A DNA stretch of 64,000 nt from Staphylococcus sp. ACRSN (GTDB lineage: Bacteria > Bacillota > Bacilli > Staphylococcales > Staphylococcaceae): positions 62,001 through 126,000 of the forward strand of contig NZ_JAKRNS010000006.1 of assembly GCF_022346615.1 (NCBI RefSeq). The letters are read 5' to 3'. Within the stretch, counting starts at the first letter, position 1. Every line of letters begins with the position of its first letter. The position numbers and the translations under genes were made by a program. Under the pieces are notes generated by a model that was not told where the DNA came from, searched no databases, and saw only the letters and a list, made by a program, of their open reading frames with translations. Positions 1-10,544 of this stretch are shown here, one piece after another.

Positions 1-808
1 GTGCAATAAATGCTACTGGAATAATACCTAGTTGATTCACCGTTACAAGCCAACCTGCTTCACTTTCTGAAAAGCCTTTAGTCGTCAAAATAATTGGTAA
101 CCACGCAAATAAACTATATGGTATAAATGACTGTAATCCCATAAACAATGTAATTGTCCACGCTAATTTAGATTTCCAAACACTTTTTTTAGGTTCTTTA
201 TCGATTTGTGCAAAAACCTTTTTTTTACGAGAACGTAAATATGGAATACGTAACACTAAAACAAGTGCAGCAATGATTGGCACAATCAACCAAATTTGCA
301 TGGCAATTCGCCAATTCATTCCTGGTGCAACAGCAAGCGAAACTGAAAGTCCTGCTGCTAATGCACTAATAAGGTTCATCGTTACCGAATACATACCTGT
401 AACAAATCCCATTTGTTGAGGAAAGGAGGATTTAATTAACCCAGGTGCCATCACATTTCCGACAGCTATAGCAAACCCAACAATGATTGTGCCGATAAGC
501 AATAAATTCGCTCCACCAGTACCCCTTAACCACATACCTATAGCTAAAATAACCATAGAATACATCAAAGTCCGTTCCATGCCAAATTTCTGAGATAACT
601 TAGGAATAAATGGTGAAAATAATCCAAATGCCACAAGTGGTAATGTATTCATTAAGCCAACTAAACTATTCGATACTCCCAAATCTTCTTTAAAAAATGG
701 AACTAACGGTCCTATAGATGATATAGGTGAACGCAAAGTAGCACCGATAAATAATACAGCTAAAAAAAGTAATATTGTAAAATATTTATATCTATCTATT
801 TTTAGCAT
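1..808 (-). CDS. CynX/NimT-family MFS transporter, C-terminal end cut off by the window
   Basis: A leftward reading frame opens with ATG at 808, has an AGGAGGGGG ribosome binding site just upstream, and runs open to the first base of the window. The N-terminus reads MLKIDRYKYFTILLFLAVL, followed by GATLRSPISSIGPLVPFF. The arginine-serine-proline segment after the first helix and the alternating hydrophobic helices are typical of the CynX/NimT branch of the major facilitator superfamily. Members export or take up small organic anions and drug-like compounds; the substrate here cannot be read. About 269 codons are present, against roughly 390-400 in the family, so around a third is missing. It does not overlap the nickel operon and is separated from it by a terminator. 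Confidence 0.8.
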   Translation of the reverse strand, partial: MLKIDRYKYFTILLFLAVLFIGATLRSPISSIGPLVPFFKEDLGVSNSLVGLMNTLPLVAFGLFSPFIPKLSQKFGMERTLMYSMVILAIGMWLRGTGGANLLLIGTIIVGFAIAVGNVMAPGLIKSSFPQQMGFVTGMYSVTMNLISALAAGLSVSLAVAPGMNWRIAMQIWLIVPIIAALVLVLRIPYLRSRKKKVFAQIDKEPKKSVWKSKLAWTITLFMGLQSFIPYSLFAWLPIILTTKGFSESEAGWLVTVNQLGIIPVAFIA

Positions 809-984
809 TTGCCCCCTCCTTTTCAATTTTGTCGAATAATGTTCTACAATTTTTATGTTATTTAAAAACACTATCACATTGATATAATGAAGCTCAATAA
901 CATTTTATAAATAATATAAAAATATCGTACGAATTGCTTTATCATAACTTATTACCACTATTTGAAAATACAAACATCAAAGTA

Positions 985-1034
985 CAAGTCAAAAAAGCTA
1001 CTCCCTCTTTATTTATAAAGAGAAAGTAGCTTCT
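985..1034 (-). terminator. Rho-independent terminator of the urea channel/nik operon
   Basis: The hairpin pairs AAGCTACT with AGTAGCTT and continues as CTCTTTAT with ATAAAGAG, followed on the minus strand by a run of T. The stem overlaps the stop codon of nikE at 1009. Confidence 0.8.
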
Positions 1035-1701
1035 TTGTATACACGTTTCTACTAGATTGGAACATATCTGTGACCATAAAATCATCAACTAAACAGCCAT
1101 CTTTTAACACTACAATTCGATCAACCAATGATTGTAGAAATGCAATATCATGAGAAATAATGAGTAATCCCTTTCCAGTCAAATTGTGGTAACGCTCTAA
1201 TATATCTTTCATTCTATTTTCTGAAATCACATCTAAGTTAGCTGTAATTTCATCGCAGATAAGTATATCCGGCTCTAACATAAATGACCGCAACATATTA
1301 AAACGCTGTAATTGCCCACCGCTTAATACGTCTGGTCTTTGATTTAATAAGTTTGGGTGCAACTCCATAAATGCCAGTAACTCATTTAACCGTTTATTCA
1401 ATACTTTAGTAGTAGCATGCGGATAATATTTAATTGCCTCATCCATCGATTGTTGTATTGTTCGTTTGGGATTAAAGCTATCGAATGCATTTTGAAAAAT
1501 GGGTAACATAGTTAAGCCATCATTGTCTATCTTACCAGTCGTGGGTTTTAATATCCCTAATATTAAGTGTGCTAATGTTGTTTTACCAGAGCCACTTTCT
1601 CCTACAATACCTATCTTTTGCTGATTAGAAAAAGTTAAATTTATATCATGCAACACTACATGCTTATTATAAGTAAAAGTCAAATGCTTACATTCAATCA
1701 T
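1009..1701 (-). CDS. nikE: Nickel ABC transporter, ATP-binding protein NikE
   Basis: This 230-residue ATPase is the second nucleotide-binding subunit of an Opp/Nik-type importer. Walker A GESGSGKT lies at residues 34-41, the signature LSGGQ is mid-protein, and Walker B ILICDE follows. It is shorter than OppF because the C-terminal oligopeptide-family extension is missing, as is usual in NikE. The gene overlaps nikD by 8 bp and is last in the five-gene operon. The Walker B region reads CDEITANLD rather than the usual DEPTSALD, a mild divergence. The nickel assignment rests on the neighbouring urease and on similarity of the binding protein to staphylococcal NikA; a peptide or other metal-chelate substrate is less likely. 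Confidence 0.85.
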   Translation of the reverse strand: MIECKHLTFTYNKHVVLHDINLTFSNQQKIGIVGESGSGKTTLAHLILGILKPTTGKIDNDGLTMLPIFQNAFDSFNPKRTIQQSMDEAIKYYPHATTKVLNKRLNELLAFMELHPNLLNQRPDVLSGGQLQRFNMLRSFMLEPDILICDEITANLDVISENRMKDILERYHNLTGKGLLIISHDIAFLQSLVDRIVVLKDGCLVDDFMVTDMFQSSRNVYTKKLLSLYK

Positions 1702-2485
1702 CTATGCTTGCCCCATTTCTTATCTGGCTACGTGCATTGAACAACGTTAAACTATAGGGACTAATCTCACCAGCCCTAAAATATTGTACATGGCTATAAT
1801 CAACAATTTCTCCTGCTCTAATCACTGAAATCCAATCACTAAAATTTAGAACGTGGGACAGATCATGTGTAATTAGCAATAATGTAGTATGATGCACTTC
1901 TGTAAGATGTCGAATTAAGTTCATAATTTCATGACCATTAACAACATCTAATGAAGATGTTGGTTCATCCGCAATAATAATCTCTGGTCTTAACATGATT
2001 ACACTTGCAATTTGTACGCGTGCAAGTTGTCCACCAGAAAGGTTAAATCTATAACTTTCAAAAACTGGAACCTTACCTAATCCAACAGTTTGCAATGCTT
2101 GAGCTACAATTTGTTTCGCAATTTTATATGTAACTTTAAAATGTGCACGATAAATAGAGACGAGCTGTTTTCCTAATTTTGTATGGTCATTAAAGCTATG
2201 ACCATAGTCTTGTGCTATAAAACCAATCGTTTTCCCAAGAAGTGATTGAACATCAATAACGTGTTCACCTTCAATTAATACATCGTAATTAGAAAAATGT
2301 AATGATGGGTCTAGCTGATGAACAATTGCTTTAGCAGTTAGACTTTTTCCTGAACCACTTTCCCCTATCAAAACATTGATTTGTCCCTTTTTTAAAGTTA
2401 GATTTAAGTTCTTTATCAAATATTCATTTATTTTATTTTGTACACTTAAATTATTGATTTCTAACATTTTAGGCATCTTTATCAC
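1694..2485 (-). CDS. nikD: Nickel ABC transporter, ATP-binding protein NikD
   Basis: This 263-residue ABC ATPase has Walker A GESGSGKS at residues 41-48, signature LSGGQ, Walker B IIIADEP and the D-loop SSLD. It pairs with NikE to drive uptake through NikB/NikC at the inner face of the membrane. The GTG start at 2485 overlaps the end of nikC by 17 bp; two in-frame ATG codons at 2476 and 2467 are alternatives, and alignment with other NikD proteins would favour the last. Overlaps on both sides indicate translational coupling within the operon. Confidence 0.85.
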   Translation of the reverse strand: MIKMPKMLEINNLSVQNKINEYLIKNLNLTLKKGQINVLIGESGSGKSLTAKAIVHQLDPSLHFSNYDVLIEGEHVIDVQSLLGKTIGFIAQDYGHSFNDHTKLGKQLVSIYRAHFKVTYKIAKQIVAQALQTVGLGKVPVFESYRFNLSGGQLARVQIASVIMLRPEIIIADEPTSSLDVVNGHEIMNLIRHLTEVHHTTLLLITHDLSHVLNFSDWISVIRAGEIVDYSHVQYFRAGEISPYSLTLFNARSQIRNGASIDD

Positions 2486-3287
2486 GCTTTCTTTGTATGA
2501 GTCTATCCCTCAATGTATCTCCCTTTAGATTGAAAATTAATATCGTTATTGTAATCATAAATGCTGGTGCTAACATTTGTAATGGATAAGATTCAATATA
2601 ATCTCTACCTGCATTCAACATTGCGCCCCATTCTGGTGATGGTGGTTGTGCGCCTAACCCTAAAAATGACAAGGATGATATATACAAAATAATTTTACCA
2701 AAGTCCACAGTCATTAACACAATTATTGATGGTATTGCTTGGGGTAAAAAATGTTTAAAGATAATGACATGACCAGGGACTTTAAGCATTTTAGCCATTT
2801 GAATATAAGGTTTTTTTACTTCAATACTAACAATTGATCGAGTTAACCTTGTGTATGTCATCCACTTTATCAACATAATTGCTATGACTAAGTTCCAAAT
2901 ACTTGGTTTAAAGAAACTGGCTAACGCAATCATCAACACAAATTCTGGAATGCTTAACCCAATATCAATTACACGCATAATTATTGTATCTATTAGCCCT
3001 TTTTTATAACCAGCTAACAGTCCAAATGGCACCCCAACAAGGACAGTGAGTAGTAATGTTAACAAACTTACAATCAATGTGTATCGCGCGCCAATAATTA
3101 TTCTTGCTAGTAAATCACGACCATAATCATCTGTACCTAACAGATGATGTAAGCTCGGCGCTTCCAGTGTTTGATTTAAATGTACGGTTAATGCCGAGTC
3201 TTTAGACACGAATAATTGAGAACCCATAATAACCACAATAAATATGACAAACAGATAATAGATTAATGGTTGCTTTAGTAATTTCAT
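2469..3287 (-). CDS. nikC: Nickel ABC transporter permease NikC
   Basis: This 272-residue membrane protein has the DppC/NikC fold: an N-terminal helix, an extracytoplasmic stretch with [20 protein letters not shown], then five more helices. The conserved [18 protein letters not shown] motif near the C-terminus marks the OppC/NikC family. Start ATG at 3287 overlaps the stop of nikB by 4 bp (ATGA). It forms the transmembrane channel together with NikB and is energised by NikD/NikE. Confidence 0.87.
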   Translation of the reverse strand: MKLLKQPLIYYLFVIFIVVIMGSQLFVSKDSALTVHLNQTLEAPSLHHLLGTDDYGRDLLARIIIGARYTLIVSLLTLLLTVLVGVPFGLLAGYKKGLIDTIIMRVIDIGLSIPEFVLMIALASFFKPSIWNLVIAIMLIKWMTYTRLTRSIVSIEVKKPYIQMAKMLKVPGHVIIFKHFLPQAIPSIIVLMTVDFGKIILYISSLSFLGLGAQPPSPEWGAMLNAGRDYIESYPLQMLAPAFMITITILIFNLKGDTLRDRLIQRKRDKDA

Positions 3288-4264
3288 AAAGGACCACCAT
3301 CCAGTTGCTCAGTTGATTTCGAACTTTTTTGTTGCACTGTACGGCGTTTAGGATCAAGCCATAATAATAATAAGTCGCTCACTGTGTTAGCAATAATGAC
3401 GCAACACCCAATCATCAGCACGATACCTTGTATAACAGGATAGTCTCTCACCCTAATACTATCTACTAAAAAATGCCCAACTCCTGGAATACCGAAGAGA
3501 TTTTCTATTACTACTGTACCTCCGATTAAGCTACCAACAGACATACCCATTACAGTAATAATTGGCAATAAGGCAGGCTTAAATAAGTCTTTCCAAAATA
3601 TATAAGATTCAGTCATTCCTCTTAATCTAGAAGCACTCACTTCTTGTGACTGATATAGCTCAAGAAGATTTGAGCGCATCAACCTAACATAATATGCACT
3701 CATACCAATACTTAAAGATAGAACAGGTAGAATATAACTAGTAACATGGTCTAACCCTGAAGATGGTAAGATATTCAACCTCTGTGCACAAATATATATC
3801 AATATCGTTCCTAAAAAGAATGAAGGAATACTCACCGTGATGGATGTCGTAATCCGAATCAATTTGTCAATCCATGTGTGATAATACTTAGCAGCAATCG
3901 TACCTAGAGGTATGCTAATAAATAACACGGTAAACATCGTCAGGAAGGCAATGATTAATGTTGGCGGTGTATAGTAAAGTAACGCTTTACTTACAGATTC
4001 ACCTGTTTGATAACTTGTACCAAAATTTAAGTGCGCAATTTGTCCTAACCACTGACCATACTGCACAAAAATAGATTGGTTTAATCCTAATTTTTCCTTC
4101 GTTTCTGCCACTTGTGTCGAAGATACATTAGCAACATCTAAGTGTAATATTTTATTTACAGGATCGCCTGGCGTTAATTTCATTAAGATAAATGTGATAG
4201 TAGAAAGGACAAATAATACTATGATCATTTGTCCGATTCTACGAATTATTTGAGTTATTATCAT
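3284..4264 (-). CDS. nikB: Nickel ABC transporter permease NikB
   Basis: This 326-residue permease starts with the DppB/NikB pattern: one helix, the TPGDP motif, then a periplasm-side loop. The conserved C-terminal EAA region contains [16 protein letters not shown]. Six membrane segments are evident. The gene overlaps nikA by 4 bp (ATGA) upstream and nikC by 4 bp downstream. It acts as half of the nickel (probably nickel-chelate) channel. Confidence 0.87.
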   Translation of the reverse strand: MIITQIIRRIGQMIIVLFVLSTITFILMKLTPGDPVNKILHLDVANVSSTQVAETKEKLGLNQSIFVQYGQWLGQIAHLNFGTSYQTGESVSKALLYYTPPTLIIAFLTMFTVLFISIPLGTIAAKYYHTWIDKLIRITTSITVSIPSFFLGTILIYICAQRLNILPSSGLDHVTSYILPVLSLSIGMSAYYVRLMRSNLLELYQSQEVSASRLRGMTESYIFWKDLFKPALLPIITVMGMSVGSLIGGTVVIENLFGIPGVGHFLVDSIRVRDYPVIQGIVLMIGCCVIIANTVSDLLLLWLDPKRRTVQQKSSKSTEQLDGGPL

Positions 4265-5739
4265 TTTTTAATATTCACCTTATAATCAATTAAATAAATA
4301 CCTTCAGGTGATGCTTTCAGTCCAGTTACAGTTTTATTTAGTCCTACTATATTATCACTATATGCAATATAACTATTTGCATAATCTTTATTTGTTATCG
4401 CAATAATTTTATTTGTCAGTTGATTACGTTCTTTTTTATCTACTGTTTTATTGAACTGTTCAATCAAATCATTTATCTGAGTGTTGTTATATTTTCCAGC
4501 ATTAATCGCACCATCTGTTTTGTAAGCTTGGTTAAAGAAATAGCCTGTATCACCACGTGGAATTGTCCCAAAGCTATATAAAGAAGCATCCCATTGCCCC
4601 TTATCCTTCAAGTAACCATCAATATCATCGACATTGCGCAACGTAATATTGATATTAGCTTTCTTAGCGTCTGATTGTATGACTTGGGCTATTTTAGGTA
4701 ATTCCGGTCTTCCATTATAAGTAGATACAGTTAATGTTAAAGGATGAGATTTTGTATAACCCTCTTCTTTCAATAAGGCTTTGGCTTGTTCTATATCTTG
4801 ATGTGTCACCTTTTTGTCGCTTATGAAATCTAATTTAGTATTGAAAGGACCTGATGCAGCAGTAGCATGATTTTTGTAAACTTTTTTCGCTATTGCTTCT
4901 CGATCGATTATCTTATCAAACGCCTCTCGTACCTTCTTGTTCATTTTATCGCTTTGATGATTATACAGTACTAAGCTCGTTCTATAACCAGGTACACTTG
5001 AAATCTTAGTGTTTTCGCCTTTATCAAGCGCATCCACTTTTTCTACTGGCACGTCTGTAATGACATCCGCTTTGTTAGCAGATAAATCATTGGAACGCGT
5101 ACTACCATCTTCTTGATAACTGACATTTACATAATCAAGCTTAGGTTCGCCTTGCCAATAAGTTTTATTTTTACTAAGTTTTATTTTTTGTGATTGTTTA
5201 TATTCAGTTATTTTATATGGACCTGTACCCACCGGCATTTTATTTATGTCACCTTTAGCTTCAGTATCATAAATTGCTGCAAATGGACTCGCCAATTCGG
5301 ACACAAGTTCCGGGTACGCTTCATTCGTTGTAATAGTCAAATTCTGTCCATCAACTTTAATATTTTTGATAGGTAACGAACCTTTAACTAAATCGCTTTT
5401 CTTCATACTTTGTAGCAAACTATTTTTCACAGCATCTCCAGTTACTTTTTTACCATTTTGGAATTTTATATCATCCTTTACTGTCAATTTTAATTCAGTT
5501 GGTGATACCTGCTTATATTCCGAGACGAGTAATTTTTTCACTTTTCCGTCAGTGTTCACTTTAAATAATGATTCTGCAGCGCCCACTTTAACCGGTACAT
5601 CAGTCTTGTACGGTGCAACTGAAGTTGTTTTTAAAGGTAATTCAACATTTAATGTCTTGCTATTTTCTTTATTCTGAGCGCCACTGCATCCTCCAAGTAA
5701 AACTATGGATGCTGCGATAACTCCTAATACTTTCTTCAA
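4261..5739 (-). CDS. nikA: Nickel-binding lipoprotein NikA (ABC transporter substrate-binding protein)
   Basis: This 492-residue family 5 extracellular solute-binding protein opens with a lipoprotein signal whose lipobox LGGC places the lipidated cysteine at residue 18. It begins with TTG at 5739 behind GAAGGAAG. Family features include the MPVGTGPYK motif and the REAFDKIIDREAIAKKVY stretch. Length and overall sequence resemble staphylococcal NikA (formerly Opp5A), which is known to bind nickel complexed with histidine, rather than the longer CntA of the staphylopine system. The absence of cntKLM-type genes and the presence of urease next door support nickel as substrate. It leads the nikABCDE block and follows the urea channel gene after 73 bp. 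Confidence 0.85.
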   Translation of the reverse strand: MKKVLGVIAASIVLLGGCSGAQNKENSKTLNVELPLKTTSVAPYKTDVPVKVGAAESLFKVNTDGKVKKLLVSEYKQVSPTELKLTVKDDIKFQNGKKVTGDAVKNSLLQSMKKSDLVKGSLPIKNIKVDGQNLTITTNEAYPELVSELASPFAAIYDTEAKGDINKMPVGTGPYKITEYKQSQKIKLSKNKTYWQGEPKLDYVNVSYQEDGSTRSNDLSANKADVITDVPVEKVDALDKGENTKISSVPGYRTSLVLYNHQSDKMNKKVREAFDKIIDREAIAKKVYKNHATAASGPFNTKLDFISDKKVTHQDIEQAKALLKEEGYTKSHPLTLTVSTYNGRPELPKIAQVIQSDAKKANINITLRNVDDIDGYLKDKGQWDASLYSFGTIPRGDTGYFFNQAYKTDGAINAGKYNNTQINDLIEQFNKTVDKKERNQLTNKIIAITNKDYANSYIAYSDNIVGLNKTVTGLKASPEGIYLIDYKVNIKK

Positions 5740-5812
5740 TCTATCTTCCTTCTTTCACAAAAAAATGATTTCATAAATACAATTATTACCATTTTACCTA
5801 ATACTACTTAAA

Positions 5813-6730
5813 TCAGTTTCGAGGTTCTGTAATTTCATTTTGTTTCATTCGATTACCTCCAAACAACATAATCCATGTTGCAATAATAAATGGTAATGTA
5901 AAAACGGGTAGCCCAAATGGCGTTAATAACGTTGTCATACCTGCGTGCAAAATAACTGTTAATAATAAGCCTAAAACAATACTAATCGTTCTTGAAATTA
6001 TCGTTCGAAAAGCAATACCTAATGCTAATACAGTTAACACGACATTATACGCAAATAAACCATTATTGATTTGGTCATGATTTGCACCAAGCAGACTAAC
6101 AGCAATTAAGCCAATCAAATTAGCAATAACGGCATATAGTCCAGCACGTCTTGATGCAATAAATATTCCTACCAATATCATCAAACCTGTAACGACATGA
6201 TTTAATAAAAAAATCTCGCTAAATCCCGTAAAAAATGCCTGTAAGCCTTGCACATTATTTCCTGAAAAAGTAATTTCTTGAACCTTATTAGGCAAAATAT
6301 GTACATTTGCATTTACAAACTCAAATTGAAATGACATGAGTAGTATCAACCAACTTACAAATACGTAAGGTATTGTTAACATCGGTATCCCAAAGGGTTT
6401 AAAAAATTCTCGTACAGCAGATCCAATCGGCATCGTAATGATGACTGCAAGTAGCACAATAATCAAACTGTACCATTTAGGAACTAAGAACAGCGTCAAT
6501 GCAATTGCCGTTAATACTGGATTAAAACCTGCTAAACCTTTTTCAATTTCAGAATCGCTATAATTAGTCCACTTAGCTAACAATAAAGCGATAATACTGC
6601 CTATAAGTGCCATTACGCCTACTTTCCAACTACCAAAAAACAAGCCAATTAAAATACACAGGCCAGTTACAGCATTTTCTAGAAGTAATACTTGCGAAAT
6701 ATTTCTAAGCAAAATTTTTATGATATTCAT
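5813..6730 (-). CDS. Urea transporter (UT/Yut family channel)
   Basis: This protein is built of two similar hydrophobic halves of about 145 residues, the internal duplication typical of UT-type urea channels. Each half has an LLxNxVTGLxILxG segment (near residues 20 and 185) and a P-F-G-x-P segment with FKPFGIPMLTIPYVF and LTPFGLPVFTLPFII. ATG at 6730 is chosen because GGGTGA sits 5-6 bases upstream; an upstream TTG at 6766 would add 12 residues but has no clear ribosome binding site. That gives 305 residues, close to staphylococcal homologues. It is divergent from ureA and heads the leftward unit with nikABCDE. It lets urea enter down its gradient for cytoplasmic urease. Confidence 0.87.
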   Translation of the reverse strand: MNIIKILLRNISQVLLLENAVTGLCILIGLFFGSWKVGVMALIGSIIALLLAKWTNYSDSEIEKGLAGFNPVLTAIALTLFLVPKWYSLIIVLLAVIITMPIGSAVREFFKPFGIPMLTIPYVFVSWLILLMSFQFEFVNANVHILPNKVQEITFSGNNVQGLQAFFTGFSEIFLLNHVVTGLMILVGIFIASRRAGLYAVIANLIGLIAVSLLGANHDQINNGLFAYNVVLTVLALGIAFRTIISRTISIVLGLLLTVILHAGMTTLLTPFGLPVFTLPFIIATWIMLFGGNRMKQNEITEPRN

Positions 6731-6859
6731 GTCGTCACCCAATTCTTTCTCTCTAGACTCTATCAATTTTATATTAAATGCTATACGATTTAAAGCTTAA
6801 CGCGTTGGTTATATTTTTTACAATTACTAATTTTTTTCTAATAATAAAATGTGTAATTC

Positions 6860-6888
6860 TTGTAGTCGACACATAATCATCTTATTAT
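6860..6888 (+). promoter_or_regulatory. Probable sigma-A promoter of the urease operon
   Basis: TTGTAG at 6860-6865 and TATTAT at 6883-6888 are separated by exactly 17 bp. Transcription would start near 6895, leaving a leader of about 50 bases before the ureA GTG. No terminator or riboswitch is visible in the leader. Confidence 0.6.
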
Positions 6889-6947
6889 AAAAGAGCATGC
6901 ATATATATTATGTGTACAATTTTTATATTTGGAAGGTCGTGAGTTTC

Positions 6948-7250
6948 GTGCATTTTACTCAAAGGGAACAAGATAAGTTAATGCTTGTAGTTGCAGCTGA
7001 TTTAGCACGCAGACGTCAACAAAGAGGTCTAAAGTTAAATTATCCGGAAGCAGTGGCTATCATTAGCTTTGAATTATTGGAAGGTGCGAGAGATGGTAAG
7101 ACAGTCGCAGAACTTATGAGTTACGGGAAACAAATATTAAATGAAGACGATGTAATGGACGGTGTAGCAGATATGCTTACTGAAATGGAAATAGAAGCAA
7201 CTTTTCCAGATGGCACAAAGTTAATTACCGTTCATCACCCAATCGTTTAA
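6948..7250 (+). CDS. ureA: Urease subunit gamma
   Basis: This is the small structural subunit of nickel urease. From the GTG at 6948 it encodes 100 residues beginning [12 protein letters not shown], the standard gamma-subunit start, with GGAAGG 11 bases upstream. An in-frame ATG at 6897 would add a hydrophobic stretch absent from the family and is rejected. The end [13 protein letters not shown] is characteristic. It is first of seven urease genes, 12 bp before ureB. Confidence 0.96.
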   Translation: MHFTQREQDKLMLVVAADLARRRQQRGLKLNYPEAVAIISFELLEGARDGKTVAELMSYGKQILNEDDVMDGVADMLTEMEIEATFPDGTKLITVHHPIV

Positions 7251-7262
7251 GGAGGATATATA

Positions 7263-7670
7263 TTGAAACCAGGTGAAATTATAGTCAATAATACTAATAT
7301 TGAAGTTAATAAAGGACTAACAGGTACTGTATTAAACGTCAAAAACACTGGTGATAGACCGATTCAAGTTGGTTCTCATTATCATTTCTTCGAAGCTAAT
7401 CCTGCACTTCAATTTGATCGAGAAAAGGCGTACGGGAAACGCTTAGATATTCCGGCTGGTGCTGCAGTACGTTTCGAACCAGGTGATGAAAAGGAAATTC
7501 AACTTGTGCCGTATCGTGGTAACCGTAAAGTATATGGTTTTCATGGTGATGTGAATGGAACAATTGATGAATCACGCGTCTACCAACCTAAAAATCATAC
7601 TGATGAAGCACTTCAGATAGACAAAGATGATAGTAAAAATGTGAATAAAGAAAGTGGGTATAAATCATGA
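7263..7670 (+). CDS. ureB: Urease subunit beta
   Basis: This 135-residue beta subunit starts at TTG 7263 behind GGAGGATATA. It contains the conserved [20 protein letters not shown] segment and the GYR-like [12 protein letters not shown] motif. The C-terminal tail after residue 110 is charged and variable, as in other staphylococci. It overlaps ureC by 4 bp (ATGA). With UreA and UreC it forms the trimeric apoenzyme in the cytoplasm. Confidence 0.96.
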   Translation: MKPGEIIVNNTNIEVNKGLTGTVLNVKNTGDRPIQVGSHYHFFEANPALQFDREKAYGKRLDIPAGAAVRFEPGDEKEIQLVPYRGNRKVYGFHGDVNGTIDESRVYQPKNHTDEALQIDKDDSKNVNKESGYKS

Positions 7671-9382
7671 GTTTCAAGATGACACAATCACAATATACCA
7701 GTCTTTATGGCCCAACGCTTGGTGACTCAGTGAGACTTGGTGATACTAATTTATTTGCTAAAGTAGAAAAGGATTATGCTATATATGGTGATGAAGCAAC
7801 GTTTGGCGGTGGTAAATCGATACGTGATGGTATGGCTCAAAACCCTAACGTTACACGTGATGACAAACAAGTAGCTGACTTAGTCATCACAAACGCAATG
7901 ATTATTGATTATGATAAAATCGTAAAAGCTGATATCGGAGTAAAAAATGGGTATATCATGAGCATTGGTAAGTCCGGCAACCCTGATATTATGGATAATG
8001 TAGATATCATTATTGGTGCGACAACCGATATCATTTCTGGAGAAGGCAAAATTATTACTGCTGGTGGTATCGATACCCACGTACACTTTATCAATCCAGA
8101 ACAATCACAAGTAGCTTTAGAAAGCGGTATCACTACACATATTGGTGGAGGTACAGGTGCATCTGAAGGTTCAAAAGCAACTACTGTAACTGCTGGTCCA
8201 TGGCATATCCATCGTATGTTAGAAGCGGCAGAAGCACTACCTTTAAATATTGGATTCACAGGAAAAGGTCAAGCGGCTAATCCTACCGCACTAGTTGAAC
8301 AAATTCATGCCGGTGTTATCGGATTAAAGGTTCATGAAGATTGGGGCGCAACGCCTTCAGCATTACATCATGCATTAAGTGTTGCAGATGAATACGACAT
8401 CCAAGTGGCTTTACATGCTGACACACTAAATGAAGCTGGCTTTATGGAAGAAACAATGGCAGCAGTAAAGGACCGCGTTTTACACATGTACCATACTGAA
8501 GGTGCAGGTGGTGGACATGCGCCTGACTTAATTAAGTCAGCATCTTATTCGAACATTCTCCCTTCATCTACGAACCCAACACTCCCCTATACAATTAATA
8601 CTGTTGACGAACATTTAGATATGGTTATGATTACACACCATCTCAATGCAGCAATACCAGAAGATATCGCTTTTGCAGACTCACGTATTCGTAAAGAAAC
8701 GATTGCAGCAGAAGATGTGCTTCAAGATATGGGTGTATTTAGTATGGTTAGTTCAGACTCTCAAGCAATGGGACGTGTCGGGGAAGTCATTACTCGAACA
8801 TGGCAAGTTGCTCATCGAATGAAAGAACAACGTGGTTCATTAAAAGGTGATAGCGATTACGATGATAACAATAGAATTAAACGTTACATTGCTAAATATA
8901 CTATTAATCCAGCGATTACGCATGGCATCTCCGATTATGTCGGATCTGTCGATGAAGGCAAATTAGCTGATTTAATTATGTGGGAACCAGCATTTTTTGG
9001 CGTTAAACCAGATGTCATTATTAAAGGTGGATTGATTAATACTGCAATCAATGGTGATGCTAACGGTTCTATCCCTACTTCAGAACCATTGAAATATAGA
9101 AAAATGTATGGACAGTATGGCGGCAACATGCAAAGTACATCTATGACTTTTGTTTCTACAACTGCATATGAAAATGACATTGGACAGCTACTTGGTTTAA
9201 AACGTAAGCTCAGACCAGTACATAACATACGCAAATTAAGTAAGAAAGATATGAAAAACAATAGTGCAACGCCAAAATTAGAAGTAGATCCACAAACTTA
9301 TGAAGTATTTGTAGATGGTAAAAAAATCACTAGTGAGCCAGCAAAAACACTACCTCTGACTCAACGATATTTTTTATTTTAG
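7667..9382 (+). CDS. ureC: Urease subunit alpha (catalytic)
   Basis: This 571-residue amidohydrolase converts urea to ammonia and carbamate. The nickel and catalytic ligands are all visible: H138 and H140 (DTHVH), the carbamylated lysine K221 with H223 (GLKVHEDW), H250, H276 and D364. The mobile-flap position that is cysteine in Klebsiella urease (C319) is threonine here, T323 in MITHHL. The staphylococcal (S. xylosus) enzyme has been reported to lack this cysteine, so it should not abolish activity. Translation is coupled to ureB by a 4-bp overlap. Confidence 0.97.
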   Translation: MSFKMTQSQYTSLYGPTLGDSVRLGDTNLFAKVEKDYAIYGDEATFGGGKSIRDGMAQNPNVTRDDKQVADLVITNAMIIDYDKIVKADIGVKNGYIMSIGKSGNPDIMDNVDIIIGATTDIISGEGKIITAGGIDTHVHFINPEQSQVALESGITTHIGGGTGASEGSKATTVTAGPWHIHRMLEAAEALPLNIGFTGKGQAANPTALVEQIHAGVIGLKVHEDWGATPSALHHALSVADEYDIQVALHADTLNEAGFMEETMAAVKDRVLHMYHTEGAGGGHAPDLIKSASYSNILPSSTNPTLPYTINTVDEHLDMVMITHHLNAAIPEDIAFADSRIRKETIAAEDVLQDMGVFSMVSSDSQAMGRVGEVITRTWQVAHRMKEQRGSLKGDSDYDDNNRIKRYIAKYTINPAITHGISDYVGSVDEGKLADLIMWEPAFFGVKPDVIIKGGLINTAINGDANGSIPTSEPLKYRKMYGQYGGNMQSTSMTFVSTTAYENDIGQLLGLKRKLRPVHNIRKLSKKDMKNNSATPKLEVDPQTYEVFVDGKKITSEPAKTLPLTQRYFLF

Positions 9383-9393
9383 GAGGAAAATAT

Positions 9394-9846
9394 ATGATAG
9401 TAGAAGAAATCGTAGGTAATATTGCAAATCTACCAGAACACGAAAAAGGCAAACATATTGAAAAAGTTTATCTTGAAAATTCTGATTTAGTAAAACGTAT
9501 ACAACGTGTTAAAACTGATCATGGCAACGAACTAGGTATTCGTTTAAAGCAACCCATAGACTTACAGTACGGAGATATCTTATACAAAGATGATACTAAT
9601 ATGATTATTATCGATGTTAATTCTGAAGATTTACTTGTAATTAAACCTCGTAATTTACAAGAAATGGGTGATATCGCGCACCAATTAGGAAACAGACACT
9701 TACCAGCACAATTTACCGAAACAGAAATGTTAGTTCAATATGACTATCTTGTTGAATCATTACTCAAAGATTTAGCTATTCCTTATTCACATGAAGATCG
9801 TAAAGTGAATCAAGCATTCAGACATATAGGTCATTCACATGATTAA
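9394..9846 (+). CDS. ureE: Urease accessory protein UreE (nickel carrier)
   Basis: This 150-residue metallochaperone delivers nickel to the UreDFG-apourease complex. The N-terminal peptide-binding half and the C-terminal metal-binding half are present. The C-terminus carries only a short histidine tail ending HIGHSHD instead of the long His-rich tail of enterobacterial UreE. A strong AGGAGGAAA ribosome binding site lies upstream. It overlaps ureF by 8 bp. Confidence 0.94.
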   Translation: MIVEEIVGNIANLPEHEKGKHIEKVYLENSDLVKRIQRVKTDHGNELGIRLKQPIDLQYGDILYKDDTNMIIIDVNSEDLLVIKPRNLQEMGDIAHQLGNRHLPAQFTETEMLVQYDYLVESLLKDLAIPYSHEDRKVNQAFRHIGHSHD

Positions 9847-10528
9847 TCACGCAAACTTGCGCTTGTTTCAATTTTGCGATTCTCAGTTTCCTACTGGTGG
9901 ATTTAGCCATTCATTTGGACTAGAAACCTATATTCAAAGAGGTTCAGTATATGACGAGACAACATTCCAACAGTGGCTAACATTGTTTATTAATGAACAA
10001 CTTACCTACTCAGATGGCCTGACGATGCGATTAGTATATAAAGCTTTACAAGATAACGATACACAATCATTGATTCGTTTAGATCATTTATTGTTTGTGC
10101 AAAGTTTGCCTAAAGAAACTCGTCAAGGCGCAAAACAAATGGGAAATCGTATGGTGAAATTAGCACTTGAGTTATATCAAAGTGATTGGATGCGTTGGTA
10201 TCATGAGCAAATGAAAAATAAAAACGTACATCTTCATCCTGCAATTTGTTTTACCATACTTGGACATTACTTTGATGTGAAAATTGAAACGATTATCGAT
10301 TATTACTTATATCAAAACGTTTCAAGTTTAACTCAGAATGCAGTACGTGCAATACCGCTTGGTCAAACAGCTGGTCAACGTATAATAGAGCAGATGATTC
10401 CCATTATGCATAAAACTCGTAAACATATTTTCACTTTATCAGAATCTGATTTAGGCCTTACTGCCCCAGGATTAGAGATAAATCAAATGGAACACGAAAA
10501 CGTAAATGTAAGAATTTTCATATCATAA
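9839..10528 (+). CDS. ureF: Urease accessory protein UreF
   Basis: This 229-residue all-helical protein begins with the characteristic [19 protein letters not shown] pattern and has the [14 protein letters not shown] segment near residue 170. UreF acts with UreD as the activating complex that gates UreG GTPase activity during active-site assembly. The ATG at 9839 overlaps ureE, indicating coupled translation. Confidence 0.95.
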   Translation: MINHANLRLFQFCDSQFPTGGFSHSFGLETYIQRGSVYDETTFQQWLTLFINEQLTYSDGLTMRLVYKALQDNDTQSLIRLDHLLFVQSLPKETRQGAKQMGNRMVKLALELYQSDWMRWYHEQMKNKNVHLHPAICFTILGHYFDVKIETIIDYYLYQNVSSLTQNAVRAIPLGQTAGQRIIEQMIPIMHKTRKHIFTLSESDLGLTAPGLEINQMEHENVNVRIFIS

Positions 10529-10544
10529 AATTAGGAGGAAAATT

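Noticed and set aside
5194..5677. Plus-strand frames opposite nikA
   Set aside because: Antisense shadows without ribosome binding sites; nikA on the minus strand is clearly coding.
4261..5739. Identification of the ABC operon as the staphylopine transporter cntABCDF
   Set aside because: No cntKLM or cntE genes, the binding protein is shorter than CntA, and urease adjacency favours NikABCDE.
7880..9261. Several long reading frames on the minus strand inside ureC
   Set aside because: They lie opposite a highly conserved gene, have no ribosome binding sites and no recognisable domain; they are shadows of ureC codon structure.
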